Source: Zelopaecilomyces penicillatus (lineage: Eukaryota; Ascomycota; Sordariomycetes; Hypocreales; Pseudodiploosporaceae). Taken from it: 64,000 nucleotides of DNA. The translations under genes were made by a program, and so were the position numbers. Within the stretch, counting starts at the first letter, position 1; each line of letters starts with the position of its first letter. Positions 11,377 through 23,649 of this stretch are shown piece after piece. The DNA is taken from NCBI GenBank assembly GCA_005765155.1, contig VCCP01000001.1, positions 4,588,001 through 4,652,000 on the forward strand, written 5' to 3'. The notes under the pieces are model-generated. The model had not been told where the DNA came from, ran no database searches, and was given only the letters and a program-made list of their open reading frames with translations.

Positions 11377-13284
11377 ATGGGGAGGGGAAGGTAAGAGGAG
11401 AGGAGGGGTGATGGCTAGCTCCTGAAAGATGGAGATGGTGATGGATAATAGGTAGGGAGGTAGCTCAATGAAGATGAAGATGCATGATGGGCAAATATGG
11501 TACTTGGGTAAATAGGTATGATGTGTAACTAAAGGGCATTTATGGGCGAGAAGGAGAGAAGGAGTGAGGGAGCGAGAGAGAAGAGCTCAGCAACAGCAGC
11601 AGGAGCACCCAACAGTGGAGAGAGAGAGGGGGGGGGGCTCGGGGGAATGAGAAAGGATTTTAGGTTGGAAACTCCAAGAAGAAGACTGACTGGCTAACTA
11701 ACTGACTCTGTTGGGAAACGCCGGTGTTCGGGCCAGCCGCTTGGGGCCTGGAACTACTATAAAATAAACCTTGCCGTACATACATTCAATTACATGCTCT
11801 TGTGCTGAGGGGAGAATGCTCTCTGATATGTGATGGATGTGCGTACGAATACAGTAGGTATGCACAGATGGATGGATACATGAGTTGGCGACAGGCCATG
11901 GCTGCGTGTCTTTCAGCCGACTGACTGCAGGCTAATGGACAACTAATGGCTACACTTGGACATGCATAAGGGAGTCATTCTTCTCCATCCATGGTTGATA
12001 TCCCACGCAGACCGAGCTGTACATACGTATAGTAGTAGGTGGTATTAGTAGGTAAGTTACTTTGCACTTACACGTACATTGATTGATACTGTGCATGTGT
12101 TTTCGCACAGGGCGCTCATGGCATGCCCGATGTGGAGACATAAGACAGAGGATGGGGACACAGATACGACAGACCAATACCGGTATCTCGAGAGCCGAAA
12201 TCATGCAATGGTGCACAGTGGTGTACAGTGGTGTAGGCTGGCAGATTTAGTGCCGATAGATGGCGGCCAGTGGACAAAAGGGCCCTGTGAGACGCAGTAT
12301 TTAATACTGGCACCCCGCCAGGGCCAACTTTAATACGAACATGAACAAGAATGAAGAAAAATAACGCTTCATTTGTGTGTATGTACGAGTAATTTATAAA
12401 AACAAGATTCGAAAATGAAGGGATTAACGGCCAAACCAAAACCGAGCAAAATGAGGATGCGCGGGCTAGCAGGGCATAAAAGCATCAAAGGCGTGCGTGA
12501 TGGCGACATGTTATGGTGGAGGCGGCTGTCATCATGTGAGCATCCATGGGGGGGAGGAGGAGGAGGTTAAGAGACAAAGAAGAAGAGGAACCAGGGATGT
12601 TGGACGAGAGGGAAAAGGAAAGAAAATGGCCAAAAAACCAAAAGGGCCCCAGCTAATAACAAGCCCATGGACCCTGTGATTGGGTTTAGTAGTGTTGCAT
12701 GTTGCACCATGGCTCATGCTATGTGCGTACAAAGTGTTTGCAAGGAATAATAATAGGTTAGTACCGGTATTAATGACTTATTTAGTACCTACCTTAAAAA
12801 AAAGTAGTTGGGATTGCTAGAACAACAAGATAAAAACAAAAACCAAAAAAAAAACCACGCCATACAACTCTACTACAGTCAATGTTTCATGTATTGTATC
12901 TGTGTAGTAAACAGCAGTGGCCAATATCCAAGCCGGAACAAGGCCAGACAAGCCAGAAAAGTCCCAGTCTTGAAGACCGGGAATTCGGGTTGCCGATGCC
13001 ATGCCCACACTGCAGGTAGCAAGGGCGCTGAATAAAAAGGACGAACTTGCTTGACTGAATAATTTACTCCAAGAATTCAATGAATCGCCCGCCCCTCGCA
13101 ATCCAATAAGAAAGCCCACCAGCACTCCCTCCCCCCCGCCCGCCGCGCGCGACGACGACGCCGCCGAGGACCAGAAATGGAAAGCCTTGCGCCGGCCAGT
13201 GAGCCAATCCAGAGTCGAGCCCGGCCGTCCGTGGCCCCCTCCCCCATACGCTGGGTATTCATACTGTATTGTGGTAATACTGGG

Positions 13285-13326
13285 GCGGCGGCGGCGGCGG
13301 CGGCGGTGGCAGCGGTGGCAGCGGTG
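13285..13326. repeat. GGC-rich trinucleotide repeat
   Basis: A run of GGC triplets passes into degenerate GGTGGCAGC units. It lies in a spacer and gives Ala-, Arg- or Gly-rich pseudo-frames. Confidence 0.85.
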
Positions 13327-14512
13327 GGTATTGATCATTACATTTTCCTGTGTACATATCTACTACCTTATGTGTAGGTAGGTAGGCAGACTTTATTAGG
13401 ACTGCTTTTTTGTAGTTTAAAAAAAATAAAAAATGAGTCGATGGCTGCTGAAGAGGAGAAAAGCGGCAGGGCGCTGATGGCCGCTTTTGTCATCGTCACA
13501 GAGGCATCATCCCCCGTAAGGTATGACTTTGAGCCCCGGCTCTGTGGTGTATTCCCGTCCAGCTTTTGCATTCCGCATCAGCTGAGCCCATTCCAACTTC
13601 CAGCGTGTCTTTTTTTTTTATTTCATTTTCATTTCATTTTTTCTTCTTTTACTCCGTGAGCAGAGCGCACAATAACGTCTGAAAACTACAATTAATCATA
13701 ATAACACCAATAATATCAGGCACCGTACGAATACACCAGGCATGTTTGTGCGCACGCTCTGCCACCGGGCCTTCGCGCCGTCCACAGGCTGGCTTTTCCA
13801 GCTGACTTTGTTTTTTTTATACATACAATTGCCTTTATACAGCGCTGGCTGGCACCCGTCCGTGCTAACTAGTAACTCTGGACCTCTCCAACTAATGCCC
13901 ACTATCATCTTTGGCACCTACCACCAACACCACCTTACCTGCAACTTGCGTACAAACTGACCACTAACAACACCTGGGGGCTCTACCTAGTTACCTGCTG
14001 TACTATGCCTAGGCAAGGCAAACGCATGGATGCCAAACCATGGAAACCTGCGTCTGGTCCCATTCACACAACAGCAACTATTACTTAAGTCCCCAGCCAA
14101 TGCGGAGTTGTCATCCGACAGCGCCGAGCCCGACGGACAAAGCCAAAAGGCCAAGGAAAAAAAAAAAAAAGCCAAAGCCAAATCAAAGCCGACGAAGGAA
14201 AAAACAAACAAGCAAGTAACGATAACCGCAGCAGCAGCAAACAACTAAGCAGAAGAGTGGAGGGGGGCGTCGACCACCGACTTGCCATCTACTGCACATA
14301 ACTGTGGCCAGCCGTCGTCGTCCTGCTCAGAGATTCTTTTTCTTTTCCTTGCTGGATGACTTGTCACCTGTTACGGCGTTCGTCCTTTTTTGCCCCCCCT
14401 TCTCATCCCTCCATCTCCTCCATCCTTACCGCGCATACATATATCCATCCCCTTTGGACCAAAGTGGTATGTGCTGAAAAAGCTGTGCGCTGTGACAAAA
14501 AAATATGAAAAA

Positions 14513-14794
14513 ATGTCGGGATGTCATTGGCATTTTGTTCTTTTCGTTTATTTTTTGTCTCTTTTTGATGTGGCCGTTTCTGCTTGGAAAACGACCAACA
14601 ACACCAACCAACCAGTACATGTCTTCGTCCAACCACAGTCGACGAAGGACCGACCATTCATTCCCTTCCCCCTTTCAGCCATAACCCGGCCAAGCTCCAT
14701 CAAGGTTTCATTTTTTTTCTCTCTCTTTCGCTCTCTTCCGACTAGTTGTTCCCCTCAACCAATCGGCAATAGTTACACCCTTCTTCTCATCTAG
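14513..14794 (+). CDS. Doubtful small secreted-protein-like frame (93 aa)
   Basis: An ATG at 14513 opens 93 codons. The first ~24 residues are strongly hydrophobic (FVLFVYFLSLF) and end in a VSA|W-like signal-peptidase site. The rest is Pro/Ser/Thr-rich with a second hydrophobic Phe-rich stretch and few cysteines. The surrounding DNA is CT-rich, which by itself favours Phe/Leu/Ser codons, so the signal-like start may be accidental. No family is recognised. It is listed only because this 5.5-kb spacer has no other candidate. Confidence 0.12.
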   Translation: MSGCHWHFVLFVYFLSLFDVAVSAWKTTNNTNQPVHVFVQPQSTKDRPFIPFPLSAITRPSSIKVSFFFSLFRSLPTSCSPQPIGNSYTLLLI

Positions 14795-15622
14795 TGGCGA
14801 TGTTCGCGTAGGCGGCACATTCCCCCTCTTCGGCTCTGGCCAGCGATAATGCACCTGCACAGATTCCAACCATCTACAACTGCGGCAAGTGGCCTGTTCG
14901 TTCGTATCGATACCTACCTAGATATACGTCTGGGGCAAGAGTGGCACTGGGAATGGATGCATCTTCTTCCGCTACCAACTAACCCCCCCTTGAGCCACTA
15001 CTACTCCCACATCGCAACGCCTTTAAAATCTCCCCACTCACCCTCACCCCAGCTGTTACTTACGCCACAGGTCACAATGCCGCTCCTCATGATTCCCCAT
15101 TAGCGCCTCCCCGCATTATAACCCGGGCGCAACCCCGTCTCAACCCTCCCTCCGATGGCTATTCGACAAGTCAATATGGCCCTGTCTCCGTATACGCTTT
15201 CACTGCACGGTCATGTCCAAGGTCTTCATGCAACGTGGATTCGATGTCTCATTTGAGCTGAACCAGTATCGGATATCAAGTATGTACAGGTAGGCTGCGC
15301 GCACACACATCTATTGTCATTCGGGCACCCGCCACAGAGAATTTTCGCCCTCGCTGTCGCATTCGCTTCTGTCTATCGCCTGGGCTGTCTGAGTTGCTTC
15401 CAAGATCATCTCTGCAAGTCGCCGCGTGGGCGCTTCGCGCGTCGCCCCCCGTATTCCTTGTAGACAACCATTCGTCTTCATCGCCCACCCGCTTTGGTCC
15501 TCAAAACAGGCCGCTACATCAGAATGACCCTTCGTCGTCCCTCCCTTTCATTATTCCCGTGACCCCACCGTCTCAGTCTCGCCCCTCTTGGACAGTCACC
15601 ATGGGACAATCACCGCGGGAAA

Positions 15623-15638
15623 GGGGGGGGGGGGGGGG
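15623..15638. repeat. Poly-G tract (G16)
   Basis: Sixteen consecutive G on the plus strand within a longer G-rich block, about 255 bp from the 3' end of APC2. Confidence 0.9.
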
Positions 15639-15893
15639 CAGAGGGAGAGAGGGGGAAGATTCCTTGGTCTCGTCTCAAGATTTGCTCAGTGTATTGCTAT
15701 GAGCTTGTCCAGACCGACACTTTTCGCCCCTGCTAATTTCCATAGGCTATTTAGGATGCCATGTGAAGATGAAAAAAAAAGTGCCTCAACAACTGGCTAA
15801 TGAAGTCATGTGCGTTTATGGCCCATGTTTGGTGGCACAGCACACCGCCCGATGACATCAACCATCAAGTTTGTTCATTCAGATTCAATCGAA

Positions 15894-18554
15894 TCATTTT
15901 TTGGAAAGTCGATACTTTCCTCCAGTAAATTCCAACTCGTTCTCCACAATCTTTTCGCCAAGAAACTCTTGTAGCTCCTCGTTGCTCCAAGGACACCCAT
16001 CTGAGATGAGCATCTTCATCATCATGGCTATCTGACCAAGCGGCATCGCTGGGCTCGAGTTTGTCAGCATCCCCACGATGAATTGCCAATATATGGCGCG
16101 CCGCTCCTTCTCCTTGGGATCCATGCTCTTGGACTTTTTGGGTGATGGCTGACCGCTTTCCACACCGCCGTTAGCAAGCGATTCATCATCTGCCAGCCCT
16201 CTTGTTTGTTCTTGTTCGTCTAGTCGCTCCATTACCACGTAGGTTTGATTACCCGCATCTCGCAGTACACGCTTGGAAACCCAAAAGCGCAAAGCACCCT
16301 CTAACAAGTCTTCGTCTATCGTCAACTTCTCCCATAGTTCGTTAAACGTGCGCTGTTGTGGGTGTGCATTCCCTAGTTCATTGTCGCACTGAAATGCATA
16401 GATGACAGCAGCCTCATACGGCTTGCACTCCAGCTCAATCGAGCGGTCCTCTAGGTCTAGCTTCACCGTTGCCGATCCCAAGTGGTCCAGCCAGTTTAGC
16501 TTGCGAGACGATTTTAGCTGTTCAAAACCCGCAGAGTACATCTCCTGTATTTCTGCAACCGGTGGTGGCACAATAAACGGTTCCTTGGGCAAGCTTGGCC
16601 AGAACAGGCGCGACAGAATCTTGGCATGATATGACAGCGTTTTCCCTTCATGATTACTGGTGTTTTTGAGGTCCCTCCGAAGATGAGCATCCACGCGTTT
16701 AGAGTCCATAATATCCTTAATCATTACGTCGCAATTCTGCAAAGCAGCCTCTCCAAACCTCTTTTTCAATAGGCCAAGGACCTTGGATTCCTGTTGGAAT
16801 GTCGTCTGTTTCGACAGCAGACGCTCAGCGATAATGGCTTGAAATTCTTTGATAAAGACGTCTTGAAGGCCAAGAGCACCGACAATGGTACCAATAATGT
16901 CTTCATTTTTCGGCCGCTTGTAGTTAACGCCTGCATCCACAGGGTCCGGAACCCACTCCATGTCATTCCAATCAAGGTCCCCATCATCGCTATGGCTTCG
17001 CTGTTGCTGTGATGCATCATTCAGGATGACAGCGAGCTCAACGAGTTTCCCCTTGCTATCCTCGGGCTTGGTGCTTTGCGGAGTGGAAAGAAGACCTGTG
17101 ACAACGATGCGAATGGCGTCGTCTCTCATCCACAAGCATAGCTTGAGCGCGGGTACCACTCTATCAAGTAGGACCTTGGAATGATCGAGAGCATGGAATG
17201 TCCGGATCATGGAGATGTAAGTCCGTAAAATGTCTAGCGTAGAGCGGCCAGGATGTAGAAGCCTTTTCTGTAGTGTTGCCGAAAACGTATCAGTGAGTTC
17301 AAGGCGCCGTTGTGGTGTTGTTACGGCCGACCCCAGGTCGTCAAGACCGCCCTTGCTCTGGGGCCAATGCAAGACAATATCAAAGAGCTCTTGCATCCGC
17401 AGTGTTGCTAGACGCCCGACAGCTATCGTTCTCCAACGCTCAATGTCATTCCAGGCCACTTGACCACCAAGGCGACTGAGTACTTCCACAGCCAAACGCC
17501 CATAATGATTCTCGATCCAATCGCAGAGATGATTCATGCACAATGGACCTGTAGGTGAATGTGAACTGTTATGCGAAGTTGGCGTCCGCCATACTCCGGC
17601 GTACGTTCCCCGAATGAAGTCTTGCATGCATGTGTCCATGGCCTCTGCGAATAGAACCTCAAATCTCTCGCCAGCCAGCCCGACCTTTTGTAGTGTATCG
17701 AGAAGACCAAGCAGTTCATTTCTTGCTTTGGAAACCCTGTTGTCATCTCCCAAGTGTGACTTGATACCTACATCTCGTCTAGTTGAGACCAAGATGGCGC
17801 GAAGGAGATGTCGTAAGACACCATGAAGAGCCTTTGCCAGTCCCTGAGCCCACGAGCTGCCAATAATAGCATGCAAGTCCCGTTGAAATTTGGACGTGGC
17901 TGTAGCTGCATCAGCCTCACTGACAATGCCACGAACAACCAGGGACAAGCCATAGAGGTACTGGCGGTGAGCGGCCTCCAAGGTCTGTATGCTGCTCAAC
18001 AGGACTTGACTATCGTCACCCTGGTCTGCACAAGCAGAAAGTAGAGGCAGCACGTGGTTGATGAAATGATGCCGCACTTGCTGAGCATGCCAATGAAGTA
18101 TGTCGTCAGTGTGCGTGGCATGCGGTACTGTACTGGAAGGATCCAGAATCAAAGACAAGGAGTGGTCAAAGGTGGCATCAAGTTCTTGCGATTCAGGGGC
18201 CAAAGTCCCAAACGAGTCTTCAACAGCAACCGAGGAGGGTAGCTGGATACGCGAGGTAACTTCATGCCAGGCACGATCCCAGCGTACTTGGTCACTGACG
18301 TTATCCAGAGAGGCAGACTGCTGTGACGGCTTAGCGCTCACATGTCGACCAGCGATGTTGGCGGTGGCGGTGGACTTTGTGGTTGCGTTAAGGCGAGACG
18401 AAGATGACGACGGGAACGTGGGGGGACCTCCAAAGGGCTCGCCAAATTCGGTAGCTGGCAGCAGAGGAGTAGGCTGCGACACATCTGTCTGGAACACGGA
18501 TCGGAAGACCTTCTGCTTGCGAGCCCGGACTCTAGACGTTGTCGTCATCATCAT
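15894..18554 (-). CDS. APC2: Anaphase-promoting complex subunit 2 (cullin-type scaffold), 886 aa
   Basis: A single uninterrupted frame. The nearest ATG is at 18554 (MMMTTTSRVRARKQ); the frame extends slightly upstream only through GTG/TTG codons. The C-terminal half carries the APC2 cullin-homology region. It includes the segments NCDVMIKDIMDSKRVD and LSRLFWPSLP, then LNWLDHLGSATVKLDLED and LECKPYEAAVIYAFQ. The last ~70 residues (IYWQFIVGMLTNSSP to the end) form the winged-helix B domain found at cullin C-termini. APC2 binds the RING subunit APC11 to make the catalytic core of the APC/C, which ubiquitinates securin and mitotic cyclins in the nucleus. The N-terminal ~100 residues are Ser/Thr-rich and disordered. 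No broken positions are seen. The next gene upstream is about 5.7 kb away, so its promoter is not shared. Confidence 0.95.
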   Translation of the reverse strand: MMMTTTSRVRARKQKVFRSVFQTDVSQPTPLLPATEFGEPFGGPPTFPSSSSSRLNATTKSTATANIAGRHVSAKPSQQSASLDNVSDQVRWDRAWHEVTSRIQLPSSVAVEDSFGTLAPESQELDATFDHSLSLILDPSSTVPHATHTDDILHWHAQQVRHHFINHVLPLLSACADQGDDSQVLLSSIQTLEAAHRQYLYGLSLVVRGIVSEADAATATSKFQRDLHAIIGSSWAQGLAKALHGVLRHLLRAILVSTRRDVGIKSHLGDDNRVSKARNELLGLLDTLQKVGLAGERFEVLFAEAMDTCMQDFIRGTYAGVWRTPTSHNSSHSPTGPLCMNHLCDWIENHYGRLAVEVLSRLGGQVAWNDIERWRTIAVGRLATLRMQELFDIVLHWPQSKGGLDDLGSAVTTPQRRLELTDTFSATLQKRLLHPGRSTLDILRTYISMIRTFHALDHSKVLLDRVVPALKLCLWMRDDAIRIVVTGLLSTPQSTKPEDSKGKLVELAVILNDASQQQRSHSDDGDLDWNDMEWVPDPVDAGVNYKRPKNEDIIGTIVGALGLQDVFIKEFQAIIAERLLSKQTTFQQESKVLGLLKKRFGEAALQNCDVMIKDIMDSKRVDAHLRRDLKNTSNHEGKTLSYHAKILSRLFWPSLPKEPFIVPPPVAEIQEMYSAGFEQLKSSRKLNWLDHLGSATVKLDLEDRSIELECKPYEAAVIYAFQCDNELGNAHPQQRTFNELWEKLTIDEDLLEGALRFWVSKRVLRDAGNQTYVVMERLDEQEQTRGLADDESLANGGVESGQPSPKKSKSMDPKEKERRAIYWQFIVGMLTNSSPAMPLGQIAMMMKMLISDGCPWSNEELQEFLGEKIVENELEFTGGKYRLSKK

Positions 18555-19960
18555 CGTCAACACGGGTAGTGGAGGAGGTGGTGGTGGTAGTGCTCCTCCC
18601 TGCGTCGGGGAGCTTGGGTGCCAGGCCGATACAACCTCCCGCTCTCAACGTGGTGGATCCCGTGAGGTAAGAAGTTTTATGCAGGCAAGTACGGATACTA
18701 GGTAGTGCTAATGCGCCTACGTAACTGGTAGTAGGTGCCTGTGATCGCATCTGTCGCCTGGGGCGGGTGCCATCGCATGCCCTTTCGGACGTTCTTTTCG
18801 TGGAAAATGCAAAGAGAGCCTTGCCCAGGTTTGTTTTCCTTGCTGGAGCCGCAGGTGTTTCATCAACAATGGCGACCCGACCAATAGACGACGGCGTTGG
18901 TCCAAGCTCTCCCAGTGCTCGGCTAAAAGCAACACTGGCAACATTGGCACAGTAAAGCGCTTAGTGCGCTAAAGCGACACGCAGAGGCGCTGCAATCCAC
19001 TTGAGAGGCTTTCCCACCCACCCTCTCTGCCGCCGCTTCCGATGGGGAGGGGGGGTAAAATCGTCCTGACGCATAATATTACTTGCTCACCAGCCCAGTC
19101 GTTATTTTCAGACTTCGGGCTCTAGGAAAGTGGCACAATACTACCAGACCTTGACCCCTGGCAAGGCTTTCTATCATGCTTCGCCCCCAAGAAATATGGC
19201 AAGCTATGAAACCCTCTGCAGGTCCTGCTTGTGCTACCCTCAGAGTATTGATATCAGGATAGACAGGTTATTGCACACGCCCCCCTCTTCTCCCTTTCTC
19301 CGCACGATGAGAAGGATGCTGCAAAAAGCTTATCCGGGATATGGCAATAAAGCAATAGCATTGTATGCGAACTGCTCTTTTAGTCTGGATAACACCTCTG
19401 CTGCGACACACGACGTACACACCCGAACTTAGGTTTTCCATGGAGGCTGAAGCCACCGCCTTTTCGGCTCTTGGCCCTGCTGCTTCATTATTGACTAGGG
19501 ACGCTAACCGCTCTGTTCGCGTCTCCATCTCAAACCCGGAGCCAGTCAGGTCTATCTCATGCTTTTCGGCGGGTGCTCCCAGCAACGCCACGACTGTAGC
19601 CACGTTCCCGAAACCAACAGAGAAGGGCAGGTACATTTGTTCATGGTGGATTTATCCTGAATGTGTACTCATGGATCCAGCGCCGTACTGCCAGCGTTAG
19701 TGTACAAGCTGGTTGGTTAGATAAGTGATGGTGTGGGCTACTTTCCCACTGCTCCCTTCCCCTTTGAGCCCGGCAGCATGGCAAAACCAGGGTCGGAAGA
19801 TTGCCACGTACCGCTTGCTCACTCGGCCGGGCTAGACTGGCATTTTTTTTTGGGCCGAACGAGTCGCGCCAACTCGCGACAACGACGTCCGTGGAACCTC
19901 GCCCTCACCGGTGCTGAATGTGGAGCGAGCTTCTGGGAAAGGGGCTGATACTTTACCAAG

Positions 19961-19985
19961 GAGGAGAGAGAGAGAGAGAGAGAGA
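19961..19985. repeat. GA dinucleotide repeat
   Basis: About ten GA units in a row in the spacer upstream of APC2. Confidence 0.85.
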
Positions 19986-22883
19986 AACAGTTGCTTGCTA
20001 CCGAGGCACGAAGTCCTACCATGCTGCTGCCCGTTAATTGAAATCCGGTCAGGAGGCATGGGATGATTCATGCGACTTTTGCCTACCTGACATTCCAACT
20101 GAGCTTTAGAGCACCAGCACGGACGCTGACATTGCAGGTGGATGAAGCTGTTCCCCGGACATTCTCCCCACAGGCAATCCCCATGAACCCCTCACCAGCA
20201 ATCCCACCGCAACGCCTAATTGACAAATCTCCAAATCCCCCCTGTGCGAACGAGGGGCTAGATAAGTTTTGACAGCTGCTCCCGTTGCGTGCGAGCCCTT
20301 GTCATGTGTGAGACTCGACTCATGCTTCAGTTAGCTTGCTGGGCATGTAACAGAAAAGGCGTCGATATTGTGTGTGCATGTGTGTGCATGTGTGTGCCTA
20401 CCATTTCCCCAGCGTCTCCGATCATCGTAACTGATCAAGGGGAATTACTGTGATGGCAAAAAGCTTGGTTCATGCCGCGTGGAAGATGGCTGGACCACAT
20501 GGTCATAGATGGCAAAGCCCATCCATCGTTGCTGGATGGAACCAAGTTCCAGGGACGCAGTAACATGGCGTGGTCCTGTTTTCGGGTTTGGGCTTCCGCG
20601 AGAACGGAAAGACGAGGACGCACACACACAATCCAGTGGTGACGATTAGCGGCAGCTGTTGCAATCACGAATTGCCCAAAGCAGAAGTGGCCGGACCAGA
20701 CTTGCAGCGGTTGGGGTGTGATTTGGAAGAAAGTGGGCTCTGCCCACGTGCCAGCGAAGAACTCCCCTGTCAGTCTTCCAACCTTCTTTGACGTTCCCTC
20801 CTTGTCTCATAGTACGTACTGTACTATGTGCATGCATCCTGGGTGCTGCCCTTCCCAGTGGACGGCTGACAAGTCTCAGCCTGAATTGTGAGGTGTAGCC
20901 GGTGAGCAGTTTGGAAAGAGGCTCTTGTGAGCCCGGCGTCAACAACCGCATTGCAATCCCACGATAGACCTGTCTTGACCATCCACTGTATGAACAATGC
21001 TTAGCACGTATGTGCGGCACGGTACGGATCTACCGAGACGGGAGTTTAAGAGACCGGCGTGTGAGTTCCATGGCAAAACGTGGAGCAGCTGGTTGGGCCA
21101 CCCCTGGCAGGTTGCGTCAACTGCCTGTGTCCAATGGACATCTCCCACGCCGCAGGCCTGCATCCCCCATCTCTTAGGGCTAAACACAAATGAATGAACC
21201 GGGGGGGAGGCCAAGACACGGTTAAAATGGCATGGCAATTAGCTGTGTTGTATTCGTAAGAAGAGCTTTGATGGATGCTAATAACATCTACCAGTACCTG
21301 GGAGGGTTGAGCGATACCAATATCCGAGCTGTGGTACCTGGTACTCTAATTTGCTCAATACAGTCCATGGTGGCGTCATGCGGCGTCAGGATGGCTAGCC
21401 TTGTCTACCTAGTCGGTGGTCTTCTAGTACGCTTCCAACCCTTCCTAGCCTTCTGGGCCTCCCCCCCACACTTCCATGGCTCGGACAGATGCCGGCACCC
21501 CTCCTCCGACAAAAAAAGAAATATGCACTCCCCCTGTCCAGCTGTCTTCTGTTCTGTCTGTGTCTGTGTGGTCTTGTTGACAATTCAATGTCTACACCTA
21601 ATATCCCCAGCGTCCTGTTGCGGCATGCTCGCATGCACTTCGTACCTTACCTACATCATGTATAAAGGTAAGTACACCGACTCCCCTTTGCCCCCAACAG
21701 CCAAAGCCGAAAGCTCTGGAGCCCCAAAGCCACGGCACTACGCGGATCTCCCTTGCGCTTCAGTCTGTTCCCGTCCTGCGCTAAGCTTCTTTGAATACAT
21801 CCTAGTTGGGCCTAGTTCGTTTACTCTCTCGAACACTCCCTCAACACCCCTATCCCTCACCCCTCACATCCACACACCCGTTAACCCCCATCCAGGTGTT
21901 CCCCCACCATCACTCACCACCTTTGTGGTTCTCATTCTCATCCTAGCCCGTTCCACTCCCTTCTTTCTTCCATGCCACACACCCTCGAGAACCAACCACC
22001 CAGCCTCGTTCCCCACAGGATCCAACACTTCTCCCCTTGAAGCGCCTGCCCTACGACGCTACGCATCAAAGCAGTAGAACACTAATCTGTACTGGACGAG
22101 ACCAAACAATTAGACGCGCAGCAAGATGATGTGCTCCATCCCTCTCTCCTCTCCTCCCCAACCCCTGGTTCTAACAGGTACAGACCAAGTGAGGTTTGTA
22201 TTTACAGAGGTACTCCGAATTCTCGGCAGAGTTTTACCTTTTTTTTTTTTTTAAACAAGAAAAAATTACTATTGTTACTCTACTGACGGAGAAGCACGAT
22301 TGAAGCCGCTAAAAAACTCGCCAGCTTTCCTTCGACGCGCGCCGGCGACATATCAAGTGTCCGCCAGTGGCAAAGACTTCTCCCGAACCAAATGTCTCCG
22401 AAGCTTGGGGGTTCGTTTACCCACATTGGCCCTGTACACCTACCAACCTTAGATTCTTTCGGCCCAATCCCCAGAACGTGGACATGTCGTCTTGGTCCCC
22501 CCCTCCCCCTTCGGCTACGCCTACGGGTAGGTGGTGGGCGCACATGGCAGATGCTGCCCACCTTGGATAGGTAGGCCCTGGTCCCGGCAACATTTACTTC
22601 TTTAGTCTCAAATAGGACTTTGCCTACGCTGATTTGGCTGCTGTGAACAAGATTAATCAACATGACATGTGCTACTCATTAATAATGAAAGGATAAGAGA
22701 AGAAAGGGAATGAGAATAAAAAAAGTTGCCTTCCCCCCCCCCCTCCAGTGGAGACCGTACAAGCCAAAATTAGATCGTTTTCTTTGTCAACCTGCTATTG
22801 CGGATTTACAACAATCAGGTTCTATTTCGGACGAGGCTGTGCCCTCTTCTATTGGTCCAATTACAGCTGCAACAACCGCAACT

Positions 22884-22904
22884 GGGGGGGGGGGGGGGGG
22901 GGGG
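22884..22904. repeat. Poly-G tract (G21)
   Basis: Twenty-one consecutive G on the plus strand, facing a C22 tract 64 bp downstream. Confidence 0.92.
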
Positions 22905-22968
22905 AAATAGCAAGGGGGGCGCCGTTTCAGCGTCGATCCCATTTATCGGTCATCATCGAACTCAGCAG

Positions 22969-22990
22969 CCCCCCCCCCCCCCCCCCCCCC
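22969..22990. repeat. Poly-C tract (C22)
   Basis: Twenty-two consecutive C on the plus strand, able to pair with the G21 tract upstream in one strand. Confidence 0.92.
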
Positions 22991-23632
22991 AAAAGTCTGC
23001 CCTGGAGGCTGGAAGGGTCGGGAGTACGGGTTCGGGTTCGGGGATGGTGGTAATTGCCAAGTGCCGCGTAGAGCCTGAATATCGCATCGCATTGATCAAT
23101 GTAAAACGGTCGGAACAAGATCCCTGTCCAGATCCCATCCATTCTGCGTGTTGAGATGAAAAAAAAAAAAAAAAAAAAAAGAAGGCTGCCTTGTGGGATT
23201 ACAGTGGTGTGTCAGTGGTAGGCTCCATATCCATTAATACTTGAGCGGGAATGGAGTTTACGCTGCGTGCTATTGGCTCTCACTCGCAGCGCTTCATTTC
23301 TCCATTTCAGGAAAATTCGAGAAGCAATCCTCAAGTTGTTCTCGGTTGAAGGTTGCATTGGGTTTTCTCGGCTATTACCCGTCTACTTCACTGTAGATAT
23401 GCAAGGCATCTATCTCATCGTAGTTACTTTGACTTCGTACGTCACATTCATTCCTTCATTCATTCTAGAACGAAGAGCATCCATGCCATGCCATGCCATG
23501 CATAACATGAATAGAATACGCGGTACAATAGAAAAAATGTTGGCAGATAACACAAGGCACATCAAATTCAGCAAGGTGAATAAATCATTAATTAACAAGT
23601 CCATTTTGCGTCATATCTATGGCTGTCCATCA

Positions 23633-23649
23633 GGGGGGGGGGGGGGGGG
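23633..23649. repeat. Poly-G tract (G17)
   Basis: Seventeen consecutive G on the plus strand, about 640 bp downstream of the 3' end of the C2H2 factor gene. Confidence 0.9.

Larger units (their letters stand above)
10421..15893. other. 5.5-kb spacer with the CT-rich leader of the RING gene and no supported gene
   Basis: On the minus strand 10.9-11.7 kb is strongly pyrimidine-rich, as expected for the leader or promoter of the RING gene. A 10-bp tandem repeat (about 11012-11051) and GGGTAT repeats (11350-11376) lie within it. From about 14.38 to 15.6 kb the plus strand is CT-rich, although no plus-strand gene follows. Apart from one weak secreted-protein-like frame (14513-14794), no coding region is convincing. 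Confidence 0.55.

Noticed and set aside
12817..13338. 173-codon minus-strand frame
   Set aside because: Its N-terminal Arg run is the GGC repeat read in another frame, and the remainder shows no motif.
21232..22077. 281-codon open frame on the plus strand
   Set aside because: It lies in CT-rich DNA, which has few stop codons by composition. The product is Ser/Pro/Thr/His-rich without domains, and no orthologous feature is recognised.
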